From assembly GCF_900096915.1 (NCBI RefSeq), contig NZ_FMYK01000001.1, positions 620,001-684,000 of the forward strand: a DNA stretch of 64,000 nucleotides, written 5' to 3'. A program made the translations under genes and the position numbers. The notes beneath the pieces are model-generated. The model was not told the origin of the DNA. It worked only from the letters and a program-made list of their open reading frames with translations, and did not search any database. Source of the stretch: Acinetobacter marinus (GTDB taxonomy: Bacteria > Pseudomonadota > Gammaproteobacteria > Pseudomonadales > Moraxellaceae). Below are positions 35,667 through 44,164 of this stretch, piece by piece. Each line of letters begins with the position of its first letter. Position 1 is the stretch's first letter.

Positions 35667-36047
35667 TTATTTCACAAACTCTGAATAACATGCCGTCAAT
35701 GTTTTTGCGACTGTATTGGCAACGATCTGCGCACGGGCATTTTGATCCACTGCAGCCGTAGCAAGATCAACAGCAGTGACATTTTGCGGTGCTTTTTCAC
35801 TGACACAGCTACAGATTTTAGTTTCCATTGCCGTTTGTTGTTCCGCCGTCATGGTCAATGCCAACGCACGCCAAGCGTTGTTGCTGTTGAGCTCAGTACG
35901 GCATTGGTTGTCCACCGCTGCCTTGAAGATGTTTGAACCAATCGTTGCTGCTGTACCCGCCGTAGTACCTGTGGATGTCCCCGTTGTGGTGGTACATGCG
36001 GCTAAACTCATTGAGATTGCGGCCACTGCAAGTAAAACTTTTTTCAT
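35667..36047 (-). CDS. Small putative lipoprotein
   Basis: The protein of about 126 residues begins MKKVLLAVAAISMSLAAC, a clear lipoprotein signal with lipobox LAAC, then a Thr/Gly-rich linker and a helical C-terminal domain with four Cys, including CSC in ETKICSCVSEK. Three ATG codons stand in a row (36053, 36050, 36047); AAGGA spacing favours the third. No named family is recognised. It is transcribed with its own terminator, downstream of mnmG's direction but separate. Confidence 0.8.
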   Translation of the reverse strand: MKKVLLAVAAISMSLAACTTTTGTSTGTTAGTAATIGSNIFKAAVDNQCRTELNSNNAWRALALTMTAEQQTAMETKICSCVSEKAPQNVTAVDLATAAVDQNARAQIVANTVAKTLTACYSEFVK

Positions 36048-36125
36048 CATCATTTCCTTAAAAAAAACAAACCTGTAAAATCATTCACTTAAAATTGATG
36101 CATTAAAAATCAATACAGGTCAAAA

Positions 36126-38006
36126 TTATGCCGACTTCTTGGTCATGGCATTTTTACGAATTGTAATCATCACCAATTGTACTGCGGCTGGCGTCACACC
36201 TGGAATACGACCCGCTTGTGCCAATGTTTCAGGACGCACCGTATTGAGCTTTTGCGTGATCTCACGAGATAGACCCGAGACAATGTCATAATCAAAATCA
36301 CTTGGGATTTGCGTTTCTTCTAAGCGTTTCAACTGTGCCACATCTTCATGCTGACGGTTAATATAACCTTGATATTTCACCGCTATTTCGATCTGATCAC
36401 CGACTTGTGCAGACACCTCTGAATCTGTGAGTTCGGCAATTTGAGCAAAATTAATATTTGGACGTTTTAACAAATCAATCGCAGAGCATTCTTTAGATAA
36501 ATCTGCACCTGTCATCTCGACAAACTTTTTGCCCATTGGATTATTTGGCGCCGCCCAGAGATGTTGTAGACGTGCTGTTTCAGTCTCAACGGCTTCCATT
36601 TTTTCACAGTAAGCATTCCAACGAGTATCATCGACTAAGCCAAGCTCACGTCCAATCTTCGTCAGACGTTGATCAGCATTGTCTTCACGGAGCATCAAAC
36701 GATATTCAGCACGTGAAGTGAACATACGATACGGTTCTTTTGTACCGAGTGTGATCAAGTCATCGACCAAGACACCCATGTAGGCTTCGTCACGTTTTGG
36801 CGTCCATTGCTCCTGATCCCACGCACGACGTGCGGCATTCAAACCTGCAAGCAGACCTTGTGCACCCGCTTCTTCGTAGCCTGTAGTACCGTTGATCTGA
36901 CCTGCAAAGTACAGGTTATTGATAGCCTTAGTTTCTAAGGTGAATTTTAAGGCTTGTGGATTGAAATAGTCATATTCGATGGCATAACCAGGGCGCAAAA
37001 TATGCGCATTTTCCATGCCTTTGATCGAACGTACCAATTCAAACTGCACATCAAAAGGCAATGAGGTTGAAATGCCATTCGGATACAATTCATGCGTATC
37101 CAAACCCTCAGGTTCGATAAAGACCTGATGTGAATCTTTATCGGCAAAACGATGAATTTTATCTTCGATCGACGGGCAATAGCGAGGTCCAACCCCTTCG
37201 ATCACGCCTGTATACATCGGTGAACGATCTAGTCCACTGCGAATAATGTCATGGGTTTTTTCATTGGTATGGGTGATATAACAGTTGACCTGCTTAGGGT
37301 GCATCGACACATCGCCCATGAATGACATGGTCGGCGATGGGAAATCACCTGGTTGTGCCGTCATCACAGAGAAATCAACTGAGCGAGCATCAATACGTGG
37401 TGGTGTACCTGTTTTTAAACGACCAACGGGTAAATTTAACTCACGTAAACGATCAGCCAACGCAATCGACGGCGGATCACCTGCACGACCACCACTAGAT
37501 TTTTCTAGTCCGATATGAATTACGCCGCCTAAGAATGTGCCTGTAGTCAGCACCACCGTTTTACATTCAAAGCGCACGCCCATCTGCGTGACCACACCTT
37601 TGACAGTATCGCCTTCTACGATCAGATCATCAGCGGCTTGTTGGAAAATGTCGAGATTGGCTTGATTTTCTAAGGTATAGCGAATCGCAGCTTTATAACG
37701 CACACGATCGGCTTGTGCACGTGTTGCACGTACCGCAGCGCCTTTACGAGAGTTTAAGATACGGAATTGAATCCCGCCTTTATCCGCTGCCAGTGCCATC
37801 GCACCACCCAGCGCATCAATCTCACGGACAAGATGTGACTTACCAATACCACCAATTGCTGGATTACAGCTCATCTGCCCCAAAGTTTCGATATTGTGCG
37901 TCAGCAACAAAGTCTGTCGCCCCATACGTGCCGCAGCAAGCGCCGCTTCGGTACCTGCGTGACCGCCACCGATAACAATGACATCGTAAACTTTAGGATA
38001 ATGCAT
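36126..38006 (-). CDS. mnmG: tRNA uridine 5-carboxymethylaminomethyl modification enzyme MnmG
   Basis: The 626-residue protein has the FAD motif [20 protein letters not shown] at 10-30, the GidA signatures [31 protein letters not shown] [14 protein letters not shown], and a C-terminal helical domain ending near [19 protein letters not shown]. With MnmE it modifies U34 of several tRNAs. Length is typical. The C-terminal [10 protein letters not shown] segment binds MnmE and tRNA. No neighbour forms an obvious operon with it. Confidence 0.97.
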   Translation of the reverse strand: MHYPKVYDVIVIGGGHAGTEAALAAARMGRQTLLLTHNIETLGQMSCNPAIGGIGKSHLVREIDALGGAMALAADKGGIQFRILNSRKGAAVRATRAQADRVRYKAAIRYTLENQANLDIFQQAADDLIVEGDTVKGVVTQMGVRFECKTVVLTTGTFLGGVIHIGLEKSSGGRAGDPPSIALADRLRELNLPVGRLKTGTPPRIDARSVDFSVMTAQPGDFPSPTMSFMGDVSMHPKQVNCYITHTNEKTHDIIRSGLDRSPMYTGVIEGVGPRYCPSIEDKIHRFADKDSHQVFIEPEGLDTHELYPNGISTSLPFDVQFELVRSIKGMENAHILRPGYAIEYDYFNPQALKFTLETKAINNLYFAGQINGTTGYEEAGAQGLLAGLNAARRAWDQEQWTPKRDEAYMGVLVDDLITLGTKEPYRMFTSRAEYRLMLREDNADQRLTKIGRELGLVDDTRWNAYCEKMEAVETETARLQHLWAAPNNPMGKKFVEMTGADLSKECSAIDLLKRPNINFAQIAELTDSEVSAQVGDQIEIAVKYQGYINRQHEDVAQLKRLEETQIPSDFDYDIVSGLSREITQKLNTVRPETLAQAGRIPGVTPAAVQLVMITIRKNAMTKKSA

Positions 38007-38348
38007 GGCTTAAACACACCAAGAAAATAGGACGCAAAATTATAGCAAAAAAAGCACTTCTCTACGGTAAAATTACAAATTATTTGCGACGATCTTCACA
38101 GGCACATTACATATTTTGACAAACTGTTTCACGAAGCCCTAGAAAAACCAATTAACAATGAAAAACTTAGCAGTAATATAGTGAAAGTAATTTAACGTAT
38201 TAAATGATTTAGCAGTTTCCAATCAGTTAAATTGTTTCCTTATTAAATAGTTATTTTATTAATAATCGCCTTATTAATTGAATAATTTTCTTAATTGAAT
38301 AATTTTCTGATTAGAAGTTTTTCTGCATTGATAAAGAGGACGTATAGG
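38007..38348. other. 342-bp AT-rich divergent gap
   Basis: No gene is seen. A perfect 17-bp tandem duplication (TTAATTGAATAATTTTC) occupies 38274-38307 just before the exported protein gene; other short TTATTAA-type repeats precede it. Confidence 0.5.
38274..38307 (+). repeat. Perfect 17-bp tandem duplication
   Basis: 38274-38290 and 38291-38307 are identical. Confidence 0.9.
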
Positions 38349-38693
38349 ATGAATACATTAGTTAAAGCATTGTCTGTTTCTGCACTTTGTATGGCGGGTT
38401 TTGGTGTAGTGCATGCAGCCGATCCACACGATCAAAAGCAAGTCGCTGTATGTAAGAAAAAATCTGAAGGTGCGCAAGTTTCTTATGCACATAAAGGTGT
38501 GATTTATAACGGGACTTGCCAACCAGGTGACAATGGTAAATTGAAATTTAAACCACCAATGCCAGCAGCCAATGCACCAGCACCAATCAGCACCCCAGTG
38601 CAAATGCAAGAAAATCAATCTGCGCCGTATCCAGTGCAAGATGCACCTAAACCGATGGTACAACCAGCGCCAGCACCACAGCCCGTGCAATAA
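38349..38693 (+). CDS. Small exported protein with Pro/Gln-rich tail
   Basis: The 114-residue protein has a signal peptide (1-24, ending VVHAA), a short domain with two Cys (about residues 36 and 58) that may form a disulfide, and a Pro/Ala/Gln-rich tail from about 70 to the end. AGAGGA precedes the ATG at 38349; the frame extends upstream but that part lies in repeat DNA. I do not recognise a named family. A terminator follows. Confidence 0.75.
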   Translation: MNTLVKALSVSALCMAGFGVVHAADPHDQKQVAVCKKKSEGAQVSYAHKGVIYNGTCQPGDNGKLKFKPPMPAANAPAPISTPVQMQENQSAPYPVQDAPKPMVQPAPAPQPVQ

Positions 38694-38723
38694 TATCACT
38701 TCATTTTCATCAATGAAGTTCAG

Positions 38724-38750
38724 AGCATAGCCTAAGCGCTATGCTTTTTT
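38724..38750 (+). terminator. Terminator of the small exported protein gene
   Basis: AGCATAG / CTATGCT stem followed by TTTTTT. Confidence 0.8.
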
Positions 38751-38948
38751 ATGCGTATTCATTTTATCAATTCATTTCGTCAATTTTTCTACGGTCTGTT
38801 TATTTCTTCTTGTTCATTCCATCTCATCGCCAACCCATTGCAACATGTCCGATTTAAAAATATCCAGCACCGCATCGTCATCGGGAAAAAACTATACCCT
38901 GTGAATGCAATTGGTTAGAATAGCGCTGAAATGTGATACTGATGCGCC

Positions 38949-40958
38949 ATGTCCAAAATCAATACCCCAATCAAAGATATTCAACAGGAAAAAAAGATAT
39001 TTCGTCGCCGAATTTATTTTGCGATGGGGGTGGTTGCATTCTTTTTTTTAGTGCTGATGGCACGCTATGGCTATTTGCAACTGCAACAACATGAGCATTT
39101 TCAAACTGAATCAGACAATAACCGTATCCGCCTGCAAGCCCTGCCACCTGCACGTGGATTTATTTACGATCGTAATGGTTACTTGCTGGCAGATAATTAT
39201 CCTGTATTTACCGCAGTAATTAGCCGCGCAGATATTGAGGATGTCGATAAAACTGTGCGTGAGCTGACTTCCGTTTTGGCGCTCACACCTGAAGACATTG
39301 AGCAATTTCAAAAACGTGCCAAGACCGCACGCAAAACTGAAGTTTTAACGCTCAAACTCAATCTGACGGAAACCGATATTGCCCGCTTTAGTGAGCTCAA
39401 ACAACAGTTCCCAGGGGTGCGCATCGAAACACAGATGACTCGTTACTATCCGCATGGCGACCTGTTTGCGCATGTGATCGGTTATGTGGGGCGAATTAAC
39501 GACCGTGAACTAAAAAAAATTGATAAAGAACAATATGCTGGCACCAACCTAATCGGTAAAATTGGCGTTGAAAAATCCTACGAAGAACTGCTCCACGGCA
39601 TGCCAGGGCATGAATCTGTAGAAGCAGATGCGCACAGCAATATTTTACGCCATCTCGGGCGTACCGAAGCGACTAGGGGTAATGATCTTTACCTTTCTCT
39701 CGATTATGGCTTGCAAGTGGTGGCAGCCGAGCAAATGGTCGGTAAACGGGGTGCTATCGTTGCGATGGATCCAAATACAGGCGAAATCCTCGCATTGGTA
39801 TCGAGTCCGAGCTTTAACCCCAATCTGTTCGTGACTGGCATTAGCCATACCGACTATCGTTCACTCAGTGATAACCCTGACCAACCACTCTATAACCGTG
39901 CAGTACAAGGGGTTTATCCACCAGGTTCGACCATCAAGCCGATGTCTGCTATGGGTGGATTACATTATAAAGTGATCGATTGGGGCACCAAGATTTCTGA
40001 TCCTGGTTACTTCCACCTACCTGGGGACAGCCATCGCTTTCGTGACTGGAAAAAATCGGGGCATGGTGTGGTCGATATTACCAAATCCATTGCTATCTCC
40101 TGCGATACCTTCTTCTATATCCTCGCCTACCAAATGGGCATTGATAAAATGCATAGCTGGATGACCCAGTTTGGTTTTGGTGAAAAGACTGGCATCGACC
40201 TACCAAGTGAAAGCTCAGGGCTCTACCCTTCACCTGAATGGAAAATGCGTACCCGAGGCAAAGAATGGTCTCGTGGCGAAACCATTTCGGTGAGTATCGG
40301 ACAAGGCGCATTTACTGCCTCACCGCTACAGCTTGCGATGGCGACCGCAATTACCGCCAATTACGGACAACACATCAAACCACACGTACTGCGGGAAACC
40401 AAAGGCACTCGTGTCCTCGAAATCCATAATGGTACTGAGGGAAAAATCGACTTTAGTGGCACCCGTGAAGACTGGGTCAAGATGCATCAAGCTATGGAAG
40501 CAGTGATCCAAAGTGGTACAGGACGTGGCATTAAGAGTAATGTCTACTCAATCGCAGGTAAAACAGGCACAGCGCAAGTGGTGAGTATCGCCCAAGGCAA
40601 AAGCTATAACGAAGCAGCACTAAAAGAACGGCAACGAGATCACGGTTTATTCGTCGGTTTTGCACCTGCGGACAATCCGCAAATCGCTGTAGCAGTCGTT
40701 TGGGAAAATGGTAAACATGGCGGCTCGGCTGCCAAACTTGCTCGCCCGTTAATGGATTACTGGCTCATTCAACGTAAGAAAAATCCGATTATGCCAGCCA
40801 ATACACATGTCGGTGGTGGACTGATGACTGCAGGCATCAAGCCAGGTGAGCTACCGACTGACGGTGTGCAAGATGATACGCCCAACAACGCATCAAATAG
40901 TGCTCAAAACGCTGAACAAACAGCTACAAGCAACAGTACAGATGCGGATGAGGAATAA
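38949..40958 (+). CDS. mrdA: Penicillin-binding protein 2 (peptidoglycan D,D-transpeptidase)
   Basis: The 669-residue class B PBP has a single membrane segment (about 20-40), a pedestal domain, then the transpeptidase motifs S327-T-I-K330, S-C-D near 386 (the PBP2-type variant of SxN) and KTG in AGKTGTAQV near 540. It crosslinks lateral wall peptidoglycan with RodA. The Asn/Gln/Thr-rich C-terminal tail (after about 620) is extra to the core. It is followed without a gap by rsmD; rodA is not next to it. Confidence 0.95.
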   Translation: MSKINTPIKDIQQEKKIFRRRIYFAMGVVAFFFLVLMARYGYLQLQQHEHFQTESDNNRIRLQALPPARGFIYDRNGYLLADNYPVFTAVISRADIEDVDKTVRELTSVLALTPEDIEQFQKRAKTARKTEVLTLKLNLTETDIARFSELKQQFPGVRIETQMTRYYPHGDLFAHVIGYVGRINDRELKKIDKEQYAGTNLIGKIGVEKSYEELLHGMPGHESVEADAHSNILRHLGRTEATRGNDLYLSLDYGLQVVAAEQMVGKRGAIVAMDPNTGEILALVSSPSFNPNLFVTGISHTDYRSLSDNPDQPLYNRAVQGVYPPGSTIKPMSAMGGLHYKVIDWGTKISDPGYFHLPGDSHRFRDWKKSGHGVVDITKSIAISCDTFFYILAYQMGIDKMHSWMTQFGFGEKTGIDLPSESSGLYPSPEWKMRTRGKEWSRGETISVSIGQGAFTASPLQLAMATAITANYGQHIKPHVLRETKGTRVLEIHNGTEGKIDFSGTREDWVKMHQAMEAVIQSGTGRGIKSNVYSIAGKTGTAQVVSIAQGKSYNEAALKERQRDHGLFVGFAPADNPQIAVAVVWENGKHGGSAAKLARPLMDYWLIQRKKNPIMPANTHVGGGLMTAGIKPGELPTDGVQDDTPNNASNSAQNAEQTATSNSTDADEE

Positions 40959-41543
40959 ATGAAACGTCAGATGAAAAGTCAGGTGAAAAATCAACTGCGT
41001 ATCATCGGAGGCGTACACAAACGCCGTCAGTTGGCTTTTGCCAACATTGAAGGCTTACGCCCAACCCCTGACCGTCTACGTGAAACCTTATTTAACTGGC
41101 TAATGTGGGATATTAACGGTGCAACGGTGCTGGATCTTTGTGCAGGCTCTGGTGCACTGGCTTTTGAAGCATTATCTCGTGGCGCAAAATCTGTGCATAT
41201 GATCGAGCCCAACTTAGAACAAGTCAAATTCCTAAAACAGAATCTGGCATTGTTAAATATCGACAATGCCAAAGTCTACGCATCAACAGCACAACAGGCT
41301 TTAGCAAAAATCAACGAATCGTTTGATCTGTTATTTCTTGATCCACCCTATTCGCTCAATCTGTGGCAGGAACTCTCACAACTTGCAGATGAAAAGCTCA
41401 ATGAAAATGCATTCATCTATGTTGAAGCAGATCGTTCACTGGAAAGTTTAAATCTGCCAAAGACTTGGCAACAGATTAAATATGCCAAGGTCGGCATTAT
41501 CCATGCAGGTTTGTATCAAAAATTAAGTCCATCCACTTTATAA
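40959..41543 (+). CDS. rsmD: 16S rRNA (guanine966-N2)-methyltransferase RsmD
   Basis: The 194-residue methyltransferase shows RIIGGVHKRRQL at the start, RPTPDRLRETLFNWL, the SAM motif VLDLCAGSGALAFEALSRGA and the catalytic LFLDPPYS. It methylates G966 of 16S rRNA on the small subunit. The ATG directly follows the mrdA TAA, with GAGGAA inside the mrdA end as ribosome-binding site, so the two are co-transcribed and probably translationally coupled. Confidence 0.95.
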   Translation: MKRQMKSQVKNQLRIIGGVHKRRQLAFANIEGLRPTPDRLRETLFNWLMWDINGATVLDLCAGSGALAFEALSRGAKSVHMIEPNLEQVKFLKQNLALLNIDNAKVYASTAQQALAKINESFDLLFLDPPYSLNLWQELSQLADEKLNENAFIYVEADRSLESLNLPKTWQQIKYAKVGIIHAGLYQKLSPSTL

Positions 41544-41736
41544 TACACATCAATATGCCCGTGAATACCTGTCCAATACGACAAATCTGCACTGATGGCA
41601 TCCTCAGTTTTGTATCGCATATGTTTTTTATGGTTTTTTTGCATGTTTTTTATACGAAAAGCCTGCTCTATTCGCCATAGAATACTTTACAATAAATGCA
41701 CTTAATCTAACCCAGCAAATTGCAAGGAATGAAAAG

Positions 41737-42363
41737 ATGTCTACGATTACTTTACCTGAATTACCATACGGTTATGATGATTTAGCACCGCACATTACCC
41801 GTGAAACTTTAGAATACCATCATGACAAACACCACAATGCCTACGTGGTCAACCTCAACAACCTGATCAAAGGCACTGAGCTTGAAGGCAAAACTTTAGA
41901 AGAAATCATCCAAGCGGCGGCTGGCGATGCTTCTAAAGCGGGTATTTTCAACAATGCTGCGCAAGTATGGAACCACACCTTCTACTGGAACTGCATGAAG
42001 CAAAATGGTGGTGGCAAACCAACTGGTGCAATCGCAGCGAAAATCGATGAAGCATTTGGTAGCTATGAAAAATTCGTAGAAGAATTTACTGCTGCAGCAA
42101 CCACACAATTTGGTTCAGGCTGGGCTTGGTTGGTTGCTGACGAAGTGAATGGTAAATTATCTATTGCCAAAACTGCGAATGCAGACACACCACTTGCACA
42201 TGGTCAAATCGCCGTATTAACCATTGACGTGTGGGAGCATGCCTACTACATCGACTTCCGTAACCTACGTCCAAAATACATCGCAACTTTCCTTGAAAGC
42301 CTTGTGAACTGGGACTATGCCAATGCAAAACTTGCAGGGCAACCAGCAGGCGTAGAGAAGTAA
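41737..42363 (+). CDS. sodB: Superoxide dismutase, iron type
   Basis: The 208-residue protein keeps all metal ligands: H28, H80, D164 and H168 (DVWEHAYY). Gln76 in NNAAQVWNH is the position that marks Fe- rather than Mn-type enzymes. It converts superoxide to oxygen and hydrogen peroxide in the cytoplasm. AAGGAATGAAAAG precedes the ATG. Two hairpins in tandem lie after the stop. It forms its own transcription unit. Confidence 0.96.
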   Translation: MSTITLPELPYGYDDLAPHITRETLEYHHDKHHNAYVVNLNNLIKGTELEGKTLEEIIQAAAGDASKAGIFNNAAQVWNHTFYWNCMKQNGGGKPTGAIAAKIDEAFGSYEKFVEEFTAAATTQFGSGWAWLVADEVNGKLSIAKTANADTPLAHGQIAVLTIDVWEHAYYIDFRNLRPKYIATFLESLVNWDYANAKLAGQPAGVEK

Positions 42364-42370
42364 TTTTGCA

Positions 42371-42452
42371 TATTCCGACCTGATTTGGTCGGAATACTTC
42401 AATGGCTGATGATCTGATCAATTTATTGATGCCCAGATCATCAGCTTTTTTT
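42371..42452 (+). terminator. Two tandem hairpins after sodB
   Basis: TATTCCGACC / GGTCGGAATA (42371-42396) is followed by GCTGATGATCTG / CAGATCATCAGC (42405-42445) and a T-run. The second is a convincing terminator. Confidence 0.85.
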
Positions 42453-42601
42453 ATGGCTTCGAAAATATCTGGAAAAAATATATAGAAAAGAAAGTCTGAG
42501 TAACCTTGAAACTGGCTAAAAGTTCCGCACGGTGATCGACTTGTCAAAAATTAAAATACAGCGCAGAATAAATTTTCAAACACAACATATAGAGATAAAC
42601 C

Positions 42602-42760
42602 ATGAAAACGATCCATCTGATCTTGCTCGCCGTACTTGCGACATCACTCAGCGCATGTTTATATGATGTGAAGCGTGAACACCGTGCATTCAGTGGTGAT
42701 GCGAAATATACCACCACCTTTTCCTCGACTGATAATCAAAAAGTTGAACAGCGAATTTAG
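42602..42760 (+). CDS. Very small putative lipoprotein (52 aa)
   Basis: The open frame starts MKTIHLILLAVLATSLSAC, a complete lipoprotein signal with lipobox LSAC at 16-19, then a 33-residue hydrophilic tail with no known domain. The ribosome-binding site (AGAGATAAACC) is weak. The convincing signal peptide in such a short frame supports it as a real gene of the small entericidin-like size class, but it is not similar in sequence to entericidins as far as I can see. Confidence 0.55.
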   Translation: MKTIHLILLAVLATSLSACLYDVKREHRAFSGDAKYTTTFSSTDNQKVEQRI

Positions 42761-42874
42761 CAAACTCGAGTGAATTTCTTCTTTTGATTAGCTACTAACT
42801 AACTACTCAGCTATCAACTTTATTCAGGATAAATTTGAGAAAATTGCTTTGTATTGATGAAAATGGGCAAAAAT

Positions 42875-43354
42875 CTAAACCACCTCATAGCTAATACACA
42901 TATAATTTTCACACCATTCAATTAACGCATTTACGGCTTTACGCACATCATCCATAGCTACACTTTGAAGATTTATACTGTCCAACTCACTTTCAGAATA
43001 CTTAAAAAAATGATTTTTATGGATGTACCATAAGAAAAAGACTTTATTATCATTTCTACCTGCACGCTTCACATAATCATCAAACGTTTCTTCAAAAGTA
43101 ATCCTAAAATTATCATCCGTATCTAAAGATCGCTTTAGATTATTGAAGAATTCTTCTTCATTTAAATTTTGTCGATAATAATATGGATCTTTTAGTAAAG
43201 AAATAAGGCAATTTATGAAGCTAGGCATGTAAGTTGGAGAATCCAAAGTACCGATAATTTCTCCATTTATAAATATTCTTATGGGCACAAGTTTTCCTTG
43301 TATTTCATTTGCTGCTATTTCAAAATAAAAGTCTTTATTTCCGAGATTAGCCAT
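42875..43354 (-). CDS. Hypothetical protein, AT-rich, next to toxin-antitoxin cassette
   Basis: This 159-residue acidic protein has no signal peptide or membrane segment. It starts FYFEIAANEIQGKLVPIRIF-like beta strands (about 9-38) and is helical later with many aromatic residues. This pattern recalls polymorphic-toxin immunity proteins, but no family could be confirmed and no toxin gene adjoins it. It is clearly AT-richer than gspE and sodB. It lies just outside the direct-repeat cassette that carries parDE, in the same direction. Confidence 0.65.
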   Translation of the reverse strand: MANLGNKDFYFEIAANEIQGKLVPIRIFINGEIIGTLDSPTYMPSFINCLISLLKDPYYYRQNLNEEEFFNNLKRSLDTDDNFRITFEETFDDYVKRAGRNDNKVFFLWYIHKNHFFKYSESELDSINLQSVAMDDVRKAVNALIEWCENYMCISYEVV

Positions 43355-43392
43355 ACTTACTTTATAGCTCTTTTTTTAATACCGTAGACCAC

Positions 43393-43422
43393 ATTACTCC
43401 TCTTGCGTCACTCGCAAGACTT
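43393..43422 (-). repeat. Direct repeat copy (cassette left end), copy of the gspE 3' end
   Basis: This 30-bp segment begins ATTACTCCTCTTGCGTCAC and matches 44135-44164 in 29 of 30 positions. It contains arms CTTGCG / CGCAAG around a 5-bp spacer, and supplies the stop and last codons of the parE-like gene. Confidence 0.9.
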
Positions 43423-43713
43423 TTGCTCAAATAAAGTCGCATAATCAACTGTCGAGTTTAGGACACGAATAATAAAAATACTCTCAGATTCAATCGTAAA
43501 AAATATTGAATAGTTTTGATATATCCGTCTGCGTACTCCCAGTTCTACTAGCTCAGCAACAATTTGAAATGCCTTAGGCATATCGCCAATGGATAAACAT
43601 TTTTGCTCTAGCTCATCAGTAAATGTAAACGCCCTATCAGGATTGTCTTGGGCAATGAAAACAGCAATATGCAACAAATCTGCCTTAGCTTTTGTTGAAA
43701 ATTGAATTTTCAT
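43408..43713 (-). CDS. parE: RelE/ParE-type toxin
   Basis: The 101-residue basic protein has the ParE toxin fold pattern: FSTKAKADLLHIAVFIAQDNP, the middle GDMPKAFQIVAEL, then RRRIYQNYSIFFTIESESIFIIRVL. ParE toxins poison DNA gyrase, while RelE relatives cleave mRNA; the sequence resembles ParE more. Its ATG overlaps the antitoxin end by 4 bp. Its last residues KSCE and stop come from the duplicated gspE 3' sequence, so the C-terminus was set by the insertion. Confidence 0.88.
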   Translation of the reverse strand: MKIQFSTKAKADLLHIAVFIAQDNPDRAFTFTDELEQKCLSIGDMPKAFQIVAELVELGVRRRIYQNYSIFFTIESESIFIIRVLNSTVDYATLFEQKSCE

Positions 43714-43967
43714 TGTTTCTCTTGAATGGTTGCTTGAATACGTTGTCGCATTGCACCAAAAACATCTTCGGCAGAATGTGTTCGTCCTGCTTCAATGTCA
43801 GCCATCCCTTGCATAATTAATGCCTTGAGTGCTTCTTGCTGAGTTTCTCGCTCTTGGATCATACGCACGCCTTCACGAAGCACTTCGCTTTTTGAACCGT
43901 ACCGCCCAGATGAAACCAACTCTTGTACATAGCTTTCAAGTGGCTTACCTAATTCTGCACTAATCAT
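43710..43967 (-). CDS. parD: ParD-type antitoxin
   Basis: The 85-residue protein matches ParD-like ribbon-helix-helix antitoxins: a starting LGKPLESYVQELVSSGRYGSKSEVLREGVRMIQERE, where the ribbon-helix-helix binds the promoter, and a C-terminal helical tail that wraps the toxin. It precedes and overlaps the toxin gene by 4 bp, the standard order. Autorepression of its own promoter is expected from the family. Both genes lie between the 30-bp repeats. Confidence 0.9.
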   Translation of the reverse strand: MISAELGKPLESYVQELVSSGRYGSKSEVLREGVRMIQERETQQEALKALIMQGMADIEAGRTHSAEDVFGAMRQRIQATIQEKQ

Positions 43968-44134
43968 TTTCTTTGACCTTTATTTGATAATAATTCATAA
44001 AATTTTATCAACTATTATTAAATCGTGCAAATAAAAGCCACCTGAGAAATCTATTTATCAAGTAGCAATTTTAAATTGTCTCATTCCTACCTTATATAGA
44101 TCGAAAAGCCGAGTTATCAAAACTCAGCGATTAA

Positions 44135-44164
44135 ATTACTCCTCTTGCGTCACGCGCAAGACTT
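44135..44164 (-). repeat. Direct repeat copy (cassette right end), native gspE 3' end
   Basis: This copy encodes the final residues and TAA of gspE; it differs from 43393-43422 at one base. The two copies are 742 bp apart. Confidence 0.9.

Noticed and set aside
43399..43418. XerCD dif or pdif site
   Set aside because: The arms CTTGCG/CGCAAG with 5-bp spacer do not resemble the 11-6-11 layout of known dif sites.
43393..44164. Insertion sequence flanked by target duplications
   Set aside because: There is no transposase and no terminal inverted repeats, and 30 bp is far longer than usual target duplications.
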